NCBI GenBank assembly: GCA_020466095.1
Contig: CM035807.1
Location: forward strand, 96,192,742-96,256,741
Length of the DNA: 64,000 bases
Direction: 5' to 3'
From: Chlorops oryzae
Taxonomy: Eukaryota; Arthropoda; Insecta; Diptera; Chloropidae
Part shown: one piece after another, positions 11,965 through 23,581 of the stretch
Position numbering within the stretch: the first letter of the stretch is position 1
Layout: each line of letters starts with the position of its first letter
The notes under the pieces: model-generated
What the model was told of the DNA's origin: nothing
Seen by the model: only the letters and a program-made list of their open reading frames with translations
Databases searched by the model: none
Translations under genes and position numbers: made by a program

Positions 11965-13578
11965 GGTCACACTTTAGTTTTTCGTAATTTACTCCTAAGC
12001 CATGAAAGATATCATATTGAAATTTGGCATGGACTTCAACCAGGTAAATGTCCGAAAAACTGCATACAAATTTTTTTCGTAGTCCCTTCTTGGGTCGTGG
12101 GAAGTGGTTCAGAAGTTTCAAAAATCACGATTTTTAACGTTTTTCCTGGATAACTTTTTTACTATACATCCCAGCTTATTGAAATTTGGTGAGTGTATAG
12201 CTACTATGTAGACTTAAGCTTTCGCTGAAAAAAAATTGCGACATCGCTATAACTATGGTCATCATCCTACACAATAGAAAAAAACACTCTTTCTCTTATT
12301 CTCATATCTGAATACAAAAATTATTTTTTTGCTTCTTCTGATTGTGTATTTTGCCGCCAAATAAAGTCGTCCTTTATGGATAAATTTTGACCATGACCAC
12401 ATTTCGCGAAATTCGCAAAAATTGATTTTCACTATTTTGAATTGAGTATTTCGCAGCTAAACAAAATGTCCTCTAAGGGTTAAAATTTGATCAAGACCAC
12501 CATCCGCGAAATTCGCGAAAATTTGATTTTCACTAGTTTGAATTGAGTATATCGCAGTTAAACAAAATGTCCTCTAAGGGTTAAAATTTGATCAAGACCA
12601 CCATCCGCGAAATTCGCGAAAACCTGATTTTCACTATTTTTAATTGAGTATTTCGCAGCTAAACAAAATGTCCTCTAAGGGTTAAAATTTGATCAAGACC
12701 ACCATCCGCGAAATTCGCAAAAATTTAATTTTCACTATTTTGAATTGAGGTTTTCGCAGCTAGAAAAAATGTCCTCTTACGGTTAAATTTTGACCATGAC
12801 CACCATTCGCGAAATTCGCAAAAATTTTATTTTCACTATTTTGAATTGAGTATTTCGCAGCTAGACAAAATGTCCTCTAACGGTTAAAATTTGACCATGA
12901 CCACCATTCGCGAAATTCGCAAAAATTTTATTTTCACTATTTTGAATTGAGGATTTCGCAGCTATACAAAATGTCCTCTAACGGTTAAATTTTGACCATG
13001 ACCACCATCCGCGAAATTCGCAAAAATTTTATTTTCACTATTTTGAATTGAGGTTTTCGCAGCTAGAAAAAATGTTCTCTTACGGTTAAATTTTGACCAT
13101 GACCACCATTCGCGAAATTCGCAAAAATTTTATTTTCACTATTTTGAATTGAGTATTTCGCAGCTAGACAAAATGTCCTCTAACGGTTAAAATTTGACCA
13201 TGACCACCATTCGCGAAACTCGCAAAAATTTTATTTTCACTATTTTGAATTGAGGATTTCGCAGCTATACAAAATGTCCTCTAACGGTTAAAACTTGACC
13301 ATGATCACCATTCGCGAAATTCGCAAAAATTTTATTTTCACTATTTTGAATTGAGGTTTTCGCAGCTAGACAAAATGTCCTCTAACGGTTAAAATTTGAC
13401 CATGACCACCATCCGCGAAAATTTTGTGCTTAATAATAATCTCGAGTCTTAGAAGGTATAAATAGATATCCAAGCTAGGAACGGCAGGAATTTTTGTTAA
13501 GGTAATGTTTTAACATATTTCAGGCTGAGGAAAAGGTATGTGTGCAATCGGCTTAGCCGATGTAAACTTCTTTACTTG
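11804..13578 (+). mobile_element. mini-me / DINE-1-like (Helitron-related) element with central satellite, copy 1
   Basis: The 5' hairpin TATACCTTTTCC-gaa-GGAAAGGGTATA (11804-11830) is followed by a (TA)n run (11885-11896), then TTCTTGATCAGG and GAATCGATCTAGCCATG, and then eight TGTC units (11933-11964). This is the known mini-me core with its two proto-microsatellites, (TA)n and (GTCY)n, described in Diptera. A 101-bp tandem array fills the centre. The 3' end has the hairpin ATCGGC-tta-GCCGAT (13547-13561) followed by a short spacer and CTTG (13575-13578), like the 3' hairpin and CTRR-type end of DINE-1/Helitron-related elements. There is no coding sequence, so it is non-autonomous. Confidence 0.8.
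12351..13425. repeat. 101-bp minisatellite array inside mini-me element, copy 1
   Basis: The TCGCAG anchor recurs at 12452, 12553, 12653/4, 12754, 12855, 12956, 13057, 13158, 13259 and 13360, a period of 101 bp over about 10.5 monomers. Monomers contain CATTCGCGAAATTCGC, an interrupted CGCGAA palindrome. The later monomers fall into three types (ggTTTTCG, gTATTTCG, gGATTTCG) that cycle every 303 bp. Confidence 0.95.
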
Positions 13579-14503
13579 TTTTAAATTTGTTTTATTTATT
13601 TATTTATATTTTTTTTTCAATGTATCGACGTCAAACACGAGAGGCCTTCATAACAATGAATGCCAAACAAACAAAATGTTTCCACGTGCGCAAATGATTA
13701 AAATTTATTTGAGTTTAATATGAGTTTAGCTGGAAATCGGGATTTCAATGAATACACTGGTTTGAAATTTTATCGACGAGAAAGTTTTGTTATTTTTTAC
13801 TCTTTCTCTTTCATAAACAGTCCGACTAAAGTATTCCTCGGGAATTTTTCCGTGCGAAATTGAAAAAAAAAATTCTGCCTTTCCAAGCACTCTGAAAAGA
13901 AGAAGAAAAGCTCACCACATATTTTCTTTATTGACGCTAAGAATACCTCCTTTTTCCGCGGAGAAAAATTTCTGATGAGAGAATTTCTGATGCAAAACTT
14001 GATCTTTTCTAACTTGTGCGACCTCCCGGTGATTCGTGGGCCAACGTGTCTGAGAAGCGCTGGCCTTCGATGTATAACGATGTACCTTGCATGCATGTAA
14101 CTTCGCGTTCGAAAGCAATTTTGGCAATGAACTTGTCACTATTCAAGATTTAATGACTACCCTCGAGCATATAAATTCTAAGCTATACCACTTATGCAGT
14201 ATATTTTTTCCAATTTTCCGTGAAAAACCTTGATTGCTGAAGTAATATTTTTTTTTTTTTTGCGTTTTAGTCGCAAGAAGTGCAAACCGTCCTTCGCAAA
14301 CAAACATTGGTATATACAATATATTTTGGAATTTTCAATTGAATGTTCATTTTCAGGCTGATTTATTCTCTGTTTCTTATGTCAGGGGACTGTTTGTGCT
14401 TTCGGAAAGCTGTAAATATCCCTGCGCAGATAAGTACCTTTAAAATAGAAATTTTGTTTTGGTCTCTTGGTTTTCATTATGAGTTTGAAAATATTTTGTT
14501 TTT

Positions 14504-14632
14504 TATACCTTTTCCGAAGGAAAGGGTATATTAAGTTTGGCACGGTGTATGTAACATACCAAAGGAGTCGCGGTAGATATAGACATATATATATATTCTT
14601 GATCAGGGTGACAAGAGGAATCGATCTAGCCA

Positions 14633-14664
<32 letters not shown>

Positions 14665-16278
14665 GGTCACACTTTAGTTTTTCGTAATTTACTCCTAAGC
14701 CATGAAAGATATCATATTGAAATTTGGCATGGACTTCAACCAGGTAAATGTCCGAAAAACTGCATACAAATTTTTTTCGTAGTCCCTTCTTGGGTCGTGG
14801 GAAGTGGTTCAGAAGTTTCAAAAATCACGATTTTTAACGTTTTTCCTGGATAACTTTTTTACTATACATCCCAGCTTATTGAAATTTGGTGAGTGTATAG
14901 CTACTATGTAGACTTAAGCTTTCGCTGAAAAAAAATTGCGACATCGCTATAACTATGGTCATCATCCTACACAATAGAAAAAAACACTCTTTCTCTTATT
15001 CTCATATCTGAATACAAAAATTATTTTTTTGCTTCTTCTGATTGTGTATTTTGCCGCCAAATAAAGTCGTCCTTTATGGATAAATTTTGACCATGACCAC
15101 ATTTCGCGAAATTCGCAAAAATTGATTTTCACTATTTTGAATTGAGTATTTCGCAGCTAAACAAAATGTCCTCTAAGGGTTAAAATTTGATCAAGACCAC
15201 CATCCGCGAAATTCGCGAAAATTTGATTTTCACTAGTTTGAATTGAGTATATCGCAGTTAAACAAAATGTCCTCTAAGGGTTAAAATTTGATCAAGACCA
15301 CCATCCGCGAAATTCGCGAAAACCTGATTTTCACTATTTTTAATTGAGTATTTCGCAGCTAAACAAAATGTCCTCTAAGGGTTAAAATTTGATCAAGACC
15401 ACCATCCGCGAAATTCGCAAAAATTTAATTTTCACTATTTTGAATTGAGGTTTTCGCAGCTAGAAAAAATGTCCTCTTACGGTTAAATTTTGACCATGAC
15501 CACCATTCGCGAAATTCGCAAAAATTTTATTTTCACTATTTTGAATTGAGTATTTCGCAGCTAGACAAAATGTCCTCTAACGGTTAAAATTTGACCATGA
15601 CCACCATTCGCGAAATTCGCAAAAATTTTATTTTCACTATTTTGAATTGAGGATTTCGCAGCTATACAAAATGTCCTCTAACGGTTAAATTTTGACCATG
15701 ACCACCATCCGCGAAATTCGCAAAAATTTTATTTTCACTATTTTGAATTGAGGTTTTCGCAGCTAGAAAAAATGTTCTCTTACGGTTAAATTTTGACCAT
15801 GACCACCATTCGCGAAATTCGCAAAAATTTTATTTTCACTATTTTGAATTGAGTATTTCGCAGCTAGACAAAATGTCCTCTAACGGTTAAAATTTGACCA
15901 TGACCACCATTCGCGAAACTCGCAAAAATTTTATTTTCACTATTTTGAATTGAGGATTTCGCAGCTATACAAAATGTCCTCTAACGGTTAAAACTTGACC
16001 ATGATCACCATTCGCGAAATTCGCAAAAATTTTATTTTCACTATTTTGAATTGAGGTTTTCGCAGCTAGACAAAATGTCCTCTAACGGTTAAAATTTGAC
16101 CATGACCACCATCCGCGAAAATTTTGTGCTTAATAATAATCTCGAGTCTTAGAAGGTATAAATAGATATCCAAGCTAGGAACGGCAGGAATTTTTGTTAA
16201 GGTAATGTTTTAACATATTTCAGGCTGAGGAAAAGGTATGTGTGCAATCGGCTTAGCCGATGTAAACTTCTTTACTTG
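14504..16278 (+). mobile_element. mini-me / DINE-1-like element, copy 2
   Basis: This copy arose by the surrounding 2.7-kb tandem duplication, not by independent transposition, since its flanks are duplicated too. The 5' hairpin starts at 14504, the (TGTC)8 is at 14633-14664, the 3' hairpin at 16247-16261 and CTTG at 16275-16278. Confidence 0.8.
15051..16125. repeat. 101-bp minisatellite array inside mini-me element, copy 2
   Basis: This is identical in monomer order and sequence to the array at 12351-13425 and was duplicated with the 2.7-kb segment. Confidence 0.95.
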
Positions 16279-16514
16279 TTTTAAATTTGTTTTATTTATT
16301 TATTTATATTTTTTTTTCAATGTATCGACGTCAAACACGAGAGGCCTTCATAACAATGAATGCCAAACAAACAAAATGTTTCCACGTGCGCAAATGATTA
16401 AAATTTATTTGAGTTTAATATGAGTTTAGCTGGAAATCGGGATTTCAATGAATACACTGGTTTGAAATTTTATCGACGAGAAAGTTTTGTTATTTTTTAC
16501 TCTTTCTCTTTCAT

Positions 16515-17755
16515 TCCAATGTGATTCTAAAAAGGTTTTTATGAGAAAAATGTTCAACTCTTGGCATTAAAGAGGGTCTTAATTTCATTCAAACTTGTCG
16601 AGACTTGTGGTACTCGTGTTGCCGTGGGTCTCGTTCCATAGCCGCTACCTATGATTCTGTGCCGGAAGAAGCTTTGCTTGAGTCGATCTGGTAGCACCAT
16701 TTTGATATAAAAAGCTTTAGGTTCTTAAAAACAAAAAAATCTTCTTTCAAGTAAAATCAATCTGGGTTTCACAGAATTGTTACGCTGCTGATGATTATAA
16801 TGAAAATTACTTCGAGAAAATTTAGTGCCGTTTGCTTTTTCTTCTTCCTAACGACTCCATTTTCTCATTGATTGAAATAAATTCGATGGCACAATGAAAT
16901 TTTTGACAACAGTCAAGTTAGGCCACAACTTATCTAACACAACGTGTTAATCCTATCACTACCAATGCTTCAATGCTTTAAAATAATTTACGAAAATATT
17001 GATGCTATTGATTTGTTTACGTTCGAATAATGTTTCTACATGGCTCTGTTTTTAATCAAAAAAAACAATTCCAAGAGAGAATTCCATTTAACATGAATAT
17101 GTGTACCAAAGGATGTCTCGATTTAAGTGCTTATGACATATATTCAAAGATATATGTACCTATATACATATATTAGAACAGCAACTCTACAAATTTGTAT
17201 AGAAATATTCATGGGAATTTAATATTGTTTAATTTCATTGATGAAAAGAAAATTTTATTTTAAAATCATATCGTCCATCTGAACGAATTTGCCTATTGCA
17301 TTTGGAATAGAGTCGAAAAGCCTGAAAATTAAATTTAAAAACCATATTTCCCAAAAGACCAATAAATATTGCGGGAGAAATAAAAGACAGCAATAGTTTT
17401 GTTGACAGGATGTGTGAAAATATTTGCCAACATGTGGATTGAACGAAAGCGATTAAAGTTCATGAAAAAAGGATTTGAGAACTTCGAAGATGAGTCGAGT
17501 GGCTGAAAATGAAAATTATTTTTCTTTCTTTCTGTTGCGTAAAAGGCTTGGCTTTTTTAAATCGGATTTTTATGTCGAAATTTAAAGTATATACAAATGT
17601 TTGTTTAAATTTATAACTGGAAGCTCCTTACATAAATGGTCGGTTATTGAAGAACGAAAAGATTCGCTATGAGCTCTCCATCGATCTTAATAAGTTCAAT
17701 GAAAGACATGCCTAGAATACCCTCCACTTAATATTTGCTCATTCAGGACTACTGT
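16515..17755. other. intergenic DNA, no feature recognised
   Basis: This is AT-rich sequence with no supported exon, repeat boundary or RNA gene. Confidence 0.5.
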
Positions 17756-17759
17756 AGAA

Positions 17760-18690
17760 ACAGCGAAACAGAGAGAGAGAGAGGGCGTGATAGAATGTGT
17801 GAAAGAAATAAAGCGAAAAAGAGAGAGGAAATGAAGAGGGAAAAGAAAGAGATAAAAGAGAAGAAAAGAGGGAAAGTGAAAGAGAGAGTAGGAAAAGAGA
17901 GAGGGAAAGAGTGAGAAGGAGAGAAAGCAGGAAATTGAGATAAAAGGAGAAACGGAAAGAAGCGGAAAGAGAGACGGAAAGAGAGACGGAAAGAGAGACG
18001 GAAAGAGAGACGGAAAGAGAGACGGAAAGAGAGACGGAAAGAGAGACGGAAAGAGAGACGGAAAGAGAGACGGAAAGAGAGACGGAAAGAGAGAGGAAAG
18101 GAAGACGGAAAGAGAGACGGAAAGAGAGACGAAAGAAGACGGAAGAACGGAAAGAGAGACGACGGAAAGAGAGACGGAAAGAGAGACGGAAAGAGAGACG
18201 GAAAGAGAGACGGAAAGAGAGACGGAAAGAGAGACGGAAAGAGAGACGGAAAGAGAGACGGAAAGAGAGAGAGAGGGAAAGAGAGACGGAAAGACAGATG
18301 AGAAGAGAGACAGACGCAGAGACGGAAAGAAAGAGGGAAAGAAAGACGGAGAGAGTGACAGATACAGAGACGGAAAGAGAGACGGAAAGAGAGACGGAAA
18401 GAGAGAGGCAAGGAGGTAGGCCAAAGAGAGGGGAAAGAGAGAGAGGGAAGGAGAAAGAGAAAATAGAGAGTTAAAGAGAGAAAGAAAAAGAGAAGGAAAG
18501 AAGAGAAAGAGGGATAGAAAGAGATAAAGAAAAAGTTTGAAAGGAAGATTAAGAGAAAAGAGTAAAAATAAGAGAAGAACAATGATAAAGGGAATACAAA
18601 AACGACAGGCAGAGGAAGCCAAAAAGAAAACGAAAAGAAAAAAAAAAAGTGGTGAGAGAGAGAAAAAGTAGTGATAGAGAGGATGGAATT
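17760..18690. repeat. purine-rich tract with 12-bp ACGGAAAGAGAG repeats
   Basis: The plus strand is almost all purine for about 900 bp. Its core, about 17955-18415, is a tandem array of the 12-mer acggaaagagag with occasional deletions. The long open frames across it on the minus strand (Phe/Pro/Ser/Leu repeats) are artefacts of the 12-bp period being a multiple of three. Confidence 0.95.
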
Positions 18691-18719
18691 GGGAAATGAT
18701 GGGATAAAGAACTTCCAAT

Positions 18720-20950
18720 TATGTTTAAGCGGACTGAAGGCCTATAATTTTTCACAGCACCTTAAGATTACTGCGTTCCTAATATTCAACGAAGAAAATT
18801 AGTGGGAAAATACGCTTCCATTTTAACTTATTCGCAGTCAGTCTCCGATGTATCTATTATATTGTATCCCTGACAAACATATTTGTACTTTCTTCCACCA
18901 AAATATCAATAAGTAAATTTGTTATCTGATCAATCAATTTCAATAAAAATGAAAAGCGATGTTTTTTCTTTTACTTCCACCTTTCAATCAACTGCGCAAT
19001 TGAGAATACCGAAAACACTTAATTTTTTTTTTTGGAAGATGGCAACATTTTATAATTTCTAATCTTGTGACTCAGCAGTTTAGCAGTCTTCGAGAGGTAT
19101 TCGAGCAGAAAAATGCAAGTCAAAGAAATACAATTTAGCAAATTTTATCAATTTCGTACACGTAAGCTTTCAAAAAGGGAACACTTTGAAAGAGAAAAAA
19201 GCCTTTTGTCAACCCCAAAAAAAAAAACGGTTAAAAAGAATCATAGCCAAGGGAAAATCGGAAACGAAAAACAAAGAATTAAAAAAAAGAAAGCAATAAA
19301 ATAAAATGAACTCAAACAGGTATTCATTCATCCAATGATGACAGTTTCAATTTAGCATGACGACATAACGTTGTGCACGACCATGTGTGTGTGTGTGTGC
19401 GTGCGAAAGGGGAAATCGGAAAGATGGAATACGTTGGGTACAACACTAACCAACGGACCCAAATACTTTGAGTCGGAAAGAATAAAAATTGAAACATTAG
19501 CGAAAAAGAAAAAAAAAACCATCCAAGCCACTAGCCAAAATTACTAACCAAAAGTTAAAGATACCGCTTGGGGTCGCAAGGCAAAAACAAAATTTTTCAG
19601 CTATCCTCGAGTTTCTCATCGCCTGCGTCAGTGTGGACCCCACGAGTGCCATTTGCCCTGCCATATTATAATTTATGCGCTTACGCAGCAGACCAAAGTG
19701 GATGCGGATACGCAGCATCGTAATGGCACAATGTACACAGCTGCTGTGGCTGTAGATGCGGATGTGGGAATGGCTATGGCTGCTGCCTAGGCGTGTTACT
19801 CGCGGTTCTTTTAGGTTACCATGCTGCGCAACCTGCTTGCTTCATTTGATTTTTGCTGCGATGACTTCACTCGTTTGGGTTTTTAATCTTTTACTTTGTT
19901 GTTTTTGTTTTTTTTTTTTTTTTTACCTTTCTACCGACTTTTTTCCACTGTTTTTCTATTTTTCTATTTTTGGTTTGCCTGATGTTTTAAGAGTCATTTT
20001 ACCATTTTGCCACATCCTCTGGGTGATTAGATGTCATTCCCGAAACGAAGAAACAAAATGAAATATTGCCTTGGGTTCCAGAGAGTTTGGATCTTTGAAG
20101 ATTTTCGTTTTTTGTGGGTGGAAAATTTTTCAAATGAAATTAGAAATGACTTTTGCTGCTGACAAAGACAGAAATTAAGTGCGTCTTCAAGGCGGGTGCA
20201 ATGCATCGAAGTGCATGGAATGTATTTAGTTTTGCTTCTGGCTTTGCATTGGAAAATTGGTTTTCCTGTATACGATTACTTTACATTCACTTGCGACAGA
20301 ATATTTTTTTGAATGTCTTAGATTTCAATCAATTCCAATGTCAGTCATGTTTCTTCATGCTTCACGTTAAGTCAAGGTTTTGTCAGTGATTTCGACATCT
20401 AATTGAACGACGGAGAGAAATGGTATGCATGAAGAATCGTTGAATTTATTCCGTGAGCTTTAAATCAAGGAAACAACAAGGCTTGCACGACTTTAAATGC
20501 TTCTGCAATCGAAAATTGCTGTCATACTTCCTGCACCACTGTGAATCAACGACAATATACTTTGACAGTTCTGTTCTGCTGGCAAATTTGTAGAACTGAA
20601 ACCTTGAGAAGGTGTCGAGAGTCGCGGCACTGAAACGGAAGAAGGGAGATACAACGATTGGAGAGAACATCAAAATAAATGCATTCAGTTAGGTTTAGAG
20701 ACTGTTAAAGAATCCAAGGGACTCTATAAAAATGAGTAAAGTGTAGCAGCAGGTACATTACTTATCAATTTGTTTAACACAGAATTATCTTTTTTCACAT
20801 AAAACATATTATACATATAAGGCGCCAAGCATACAATAGAACCCCTCGATAATAGAATCTCCACTGTGAGCGCTGTTATTATAGTGTTTTATTTAACTAT
20901 TATAGAAACACTTCATAGAACTCACTCTTTCGCCGTTTCTTTATTTGTCT
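18720..20950. other. intergenic DNA with (GT)n
   Basis: There is no supported gene. A short (GT)n lies at about 19385-19402 and a poly-T stretch near 19908-19925. The sequence near 19.6-19.85 kb is slightly more GC-rich, but no splice-bounded exon could be recognised. Confidence 0.45.
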
Positions 20951-20951
20951 T

Positions 20952-20954
<3 letters not shown>

Positions 20955-21011
<57 letters not shown>

Positions 21012-21310
21012 CTCTTATCTCTCTATATCTAACTCTCTATATCTCTCTCTATCTCTTATCTCTCTCTTACTCTCTCTATCTCTCTCTATCTCTCTCTATA
21101 TCTCTCTCTTATCTCTCTCTTATCTCTCTCTATATCTCTCTCTATATCTCTCTCTATATCTCTCTCTATATCTCTCTCTAACTCTCTCTATCTCTCGATA
21201 TCTCTCTCTGACTTTCTCTAACTCTCTCTGACTCTCTCTAACTCTCTCTAGCTATCTCTACCTCGCGCTGGCTGTCTCTATCTCTCTCTCTCTCCCTCTC
21301 TCTATTTCTC
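20955..21310. repeat. (CT)n / TCTCTATA compound microsatellite
   Basis: This is a pyrimidine-rich tract beginning with pure (CT)n (20955-21005), then TCTCTATA and TCTCTTAT variants. The Ser/Leu-rich open frames over it are repeat artefacts. Confidence 0.95.
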
Positions 21311-22820
21311 CATAGAGAATACATTTGCCTGATAGGCCATAGGAAATTTCGACTGTACATTGAAGAACAATAAACCTAAGGAAATAAATCAAATCAGATT
21401 GTTTTCTCCTCGTTCTGGAATTATTTCTTAATGAAAATGGCAGCATAAATGATTTCGAAATTGTTCTTAAAATTGAAAAGTGGCTCTAAATGCGTTAACT
21501 GCCCGAAAAGTATGCGAATCGGTTTCTTTCACAAAGGCTTTCAGGCAACGCCAGCCTGACAAAATCTGTTGGCATATTTTGTTTCGCAAGTTTTACGGTT
21601 TGTGTACCAATTTGTAACGGACAACGATGGCTGCTTTCTGCTCCAGGAAAACTTCCAGGGAAGATGCAGCATGCAAACTGCAAAGTGCAGCGTAAGCAGG
21701 AAATTCAGAAGCACAACATAGTCCTGTGTAAACGTCTCTATGGACTTTAGCCAGCAATTGGAAAATTCAAATTCTTTTAGTATAATTTTTATTTATTTTT
21801 TTGTTTCTTCCTGCTTTATTTCCTTTGCTTGCACTTTTGGTAGCACAAGATTTTGTTTGGAAAACATAAAAACAAATTTTTTGCAACACTGTTTGCGGTG
21901 CGCCATGAGGTATGGTTGCTTTTTGTTTAGGTAAATTCTCCCTTTGCGGAGTGCAGTTGCGATTCCAACAATGTTTAGAGAAATTTGTGAATTTTTGAAT
22001 AGCAAGCAGCTAAGTTTGCGCTTTTTCGTATTTTATTAAAATTCCAAGAATATAAAAACTTTTCATACCTTTTCCAGGTTGAGGGAAAATTCATTATATT
22101 TGAGAATATAGTATCTTCTCCTTTTGCTGTGCAGTCTAAAAATTGATAATAAATATATACTACACGGTTGGGAGTGTTACATTTGTTCCTTCTTCTTTGC
22201 ACTTCAGTACAGGTAGAGCAGCAGCTAGTTACAGGTGCAGGCACACAAAAAAGTAACAATATACAAGGTAGTTACAAGTGCAGGTGGCAAGCCGGGGAAT
22301 GCCCAGAGCGGAACCGTGAGCGGATTCAATATCACATCGATATGTGTGTATGGGAGACCATTACCCCATTAGTGCGATCATTGGGACGGTAAATATTAAC
22401 CTTGCCCAGAGCATAAATTCTGGATCGGACCCTGTTCCCGCAAAATTATATTCGCGTTAACCTTGAATATGAGAGTATATTTTAAATGGCTTTCGTAAGC
22501 ATTCCGATCATTTCTATAATTGATATTGCATAAGAATAAATTAAATTCTTTAAAAAAGAGGAATCAATATATCAATATACACAGCCAAACAAACACAGCT
22601 CAAAATAATCTTCACTTACAAAGCAAGCATTCGAAAAAAACAAAAACAAAAAGAAAAAAAAAAAAAACAAAAACAGAAACATATCACATTAAAAACTAAA
22701 TTAGCAAGTGGAGTGCATTTGAATTTGCTAAATTGCAACAACAACCAAACAAAGACCGAAATAAGCGAAAATTTTTATAACTGCGCTCGCTGTGTGGGAT
22801 TTATTATTTTTCGGACTTTG
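21311..22820. other. intergenic DNA, no feature recognised
   Basis: No gene is supported. An A-rich stretch lies at about 22630-22680. This region would lie immediately upstream of the candidate promoter at 22870. Confidence 0.4.
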
Positions 22821-22865
22821 ATACTTCTCATTTGCTTACCTGCCTACCTCAAGCCAAGCTAGAGC

Positions 22866-23087
22866 CTTCAGTCTTGTTTTGCACGCGTCGCTGTTCGGTC
22901 GTTTATCGGGAGTCATTGATCGCGAAGTGTTTAGTGTGAATAGTGTAGCGCGTGAGTAAATTCGTTTCGATGCGTATAAAATTGTTGCTCTTGCTCTCTT
23001 TCACTCCGCTTGGCGCTCGCGAACTATTAAGAAGAAGTCGCCCATTTTGTGTTCAACGAAATGCATCGTTAGCTAGATTATGCTGAG
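22866..23087 (+). promoter_or_regulatory. candidate TATA-less Inr+DPE promoter and 5' non-coding exon
   Basis: TTCAGTC at 22867-22873 fits the Drosophila initiator TCAGTY, with A+1 at 22870. At exactly +28 to +32 (22897-22901) the sequence is GGTCG, a full match to the downstream promoter element RGWYV at its required spacing. The next 200 bases are richer in CpG than the neighbours. They contain two strong 5' splice sites: GCGC|GTGAGTAA (exon end 22951) and CTGAG|GTGAGTTG (exon end 23087). This suggests a plus-strand gene starting here with a non-coding first exon; its coding exons were not found in the window. It could still be a chance match. Confidence 0.45.
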
Positions 23088-23460
23088 GTGAGTTGATTTG
23101 AAAAGAACTTTATTTCTCTCTATTTTTCGATGAACTTTAAGAGATTCTTCCATGAACGCAAACGAGTGTTCTTTTCATTATTTTATTTCATTTTGATCCA
23201 CGTAAAAAGCCTCCAATGCCGTACATACATGCTCTATCCCAATTTGAAGTATTGAAAAAACTAGCTTGCTCTTTCTTGCAGAAATTTTCTGAACCCAAGT
23301 GTTGAGTGAGTAAAAATTCAGCTTTAAAAAATATTTTTATGCCTCTAGCAGTTCTGGCATAAAAAAAGACATACATATATCGTGTTTTCCGTACATAAAG
23401 CTCAGTATTTTCTTTTAACTTTTCCGCTTTTTGATTGTTTTTTCTTTTTTTTTTTTTTAA

Positions 23461-23577
23461 GGGCTATCTCCAGTTCTGTCAGAAATCTAAAACTTTATAT
23501 AAAAAAATTTCTGATTCATTTCTGAAGCGTTTTTTTATATGAATTTCTTCATATCGAACAGAGCTGGAGATTACTCC
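23461..23577. mobile_element. 117-bp MITE with TTAA target duplication
   Basis: The left end GGGCTATCTCCAG and the inverted right end GGAGTAATCTCCAG form imperfect inverted repeats that continue into TCTGT. TTAA flanks both sides (23457-23460 and 23578-23581), the target used by piggyBac and Kolobok superfamilies. It is too short to encode anything. Confidence 0.6.
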
Positions 23578-23581
23578 TTAA

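Larger units (their letters stand above)
11111..13812. repeat. 2.70-kb tandem segmental duplication, copy 1
   Basis: This 2702-bp unit is repeated immediately downstream. The only differences I found are two single-T losses in poly-T runs of the second copy (the runs at about 11546-11560 and 11798-11804). The trinucleotide CAT occurs at the left edge, the junction and the right edge, which fits duplication by microhomology or unequal exchange. The unit contains a whole mini-me/DINE-1-like element plus about 690 bp of left and 230 bp of right flank. Confidence 0.95.
13813..16514. repeat. 2.70-kb tandem segmental duplication, copy 2
   Basis: This is the second unit of the duplication, offset by 2702 bases and then 2700 after the two T-run indels. 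No base substitution relative to copy 1 was noticed. Such identity means a very recent event or an assembly duplication. Confidence 0.95.

Noticed and set aside
12351..13425. Regularly spaced repeats that could suggest a CRISPR array
   Set aside because: The 101-bp units are contiguous tandem copies with no unique spacers, in a eukaryotic genome.
17696..18718. 340-codon and 277-codon open frames on the minus strand
   Set aside because: They are translations of a 12-bp purine/pyrimidine repeat; length comes from the period being a multiple of three.
20837..21351. Possible pogo-like ends (CAATAGAACCCC... and ...TTTCGACTG) around the CT microsatellite
   Set aside because: The inverted match is only about 8 bases with mismatches; not enough to call an element.
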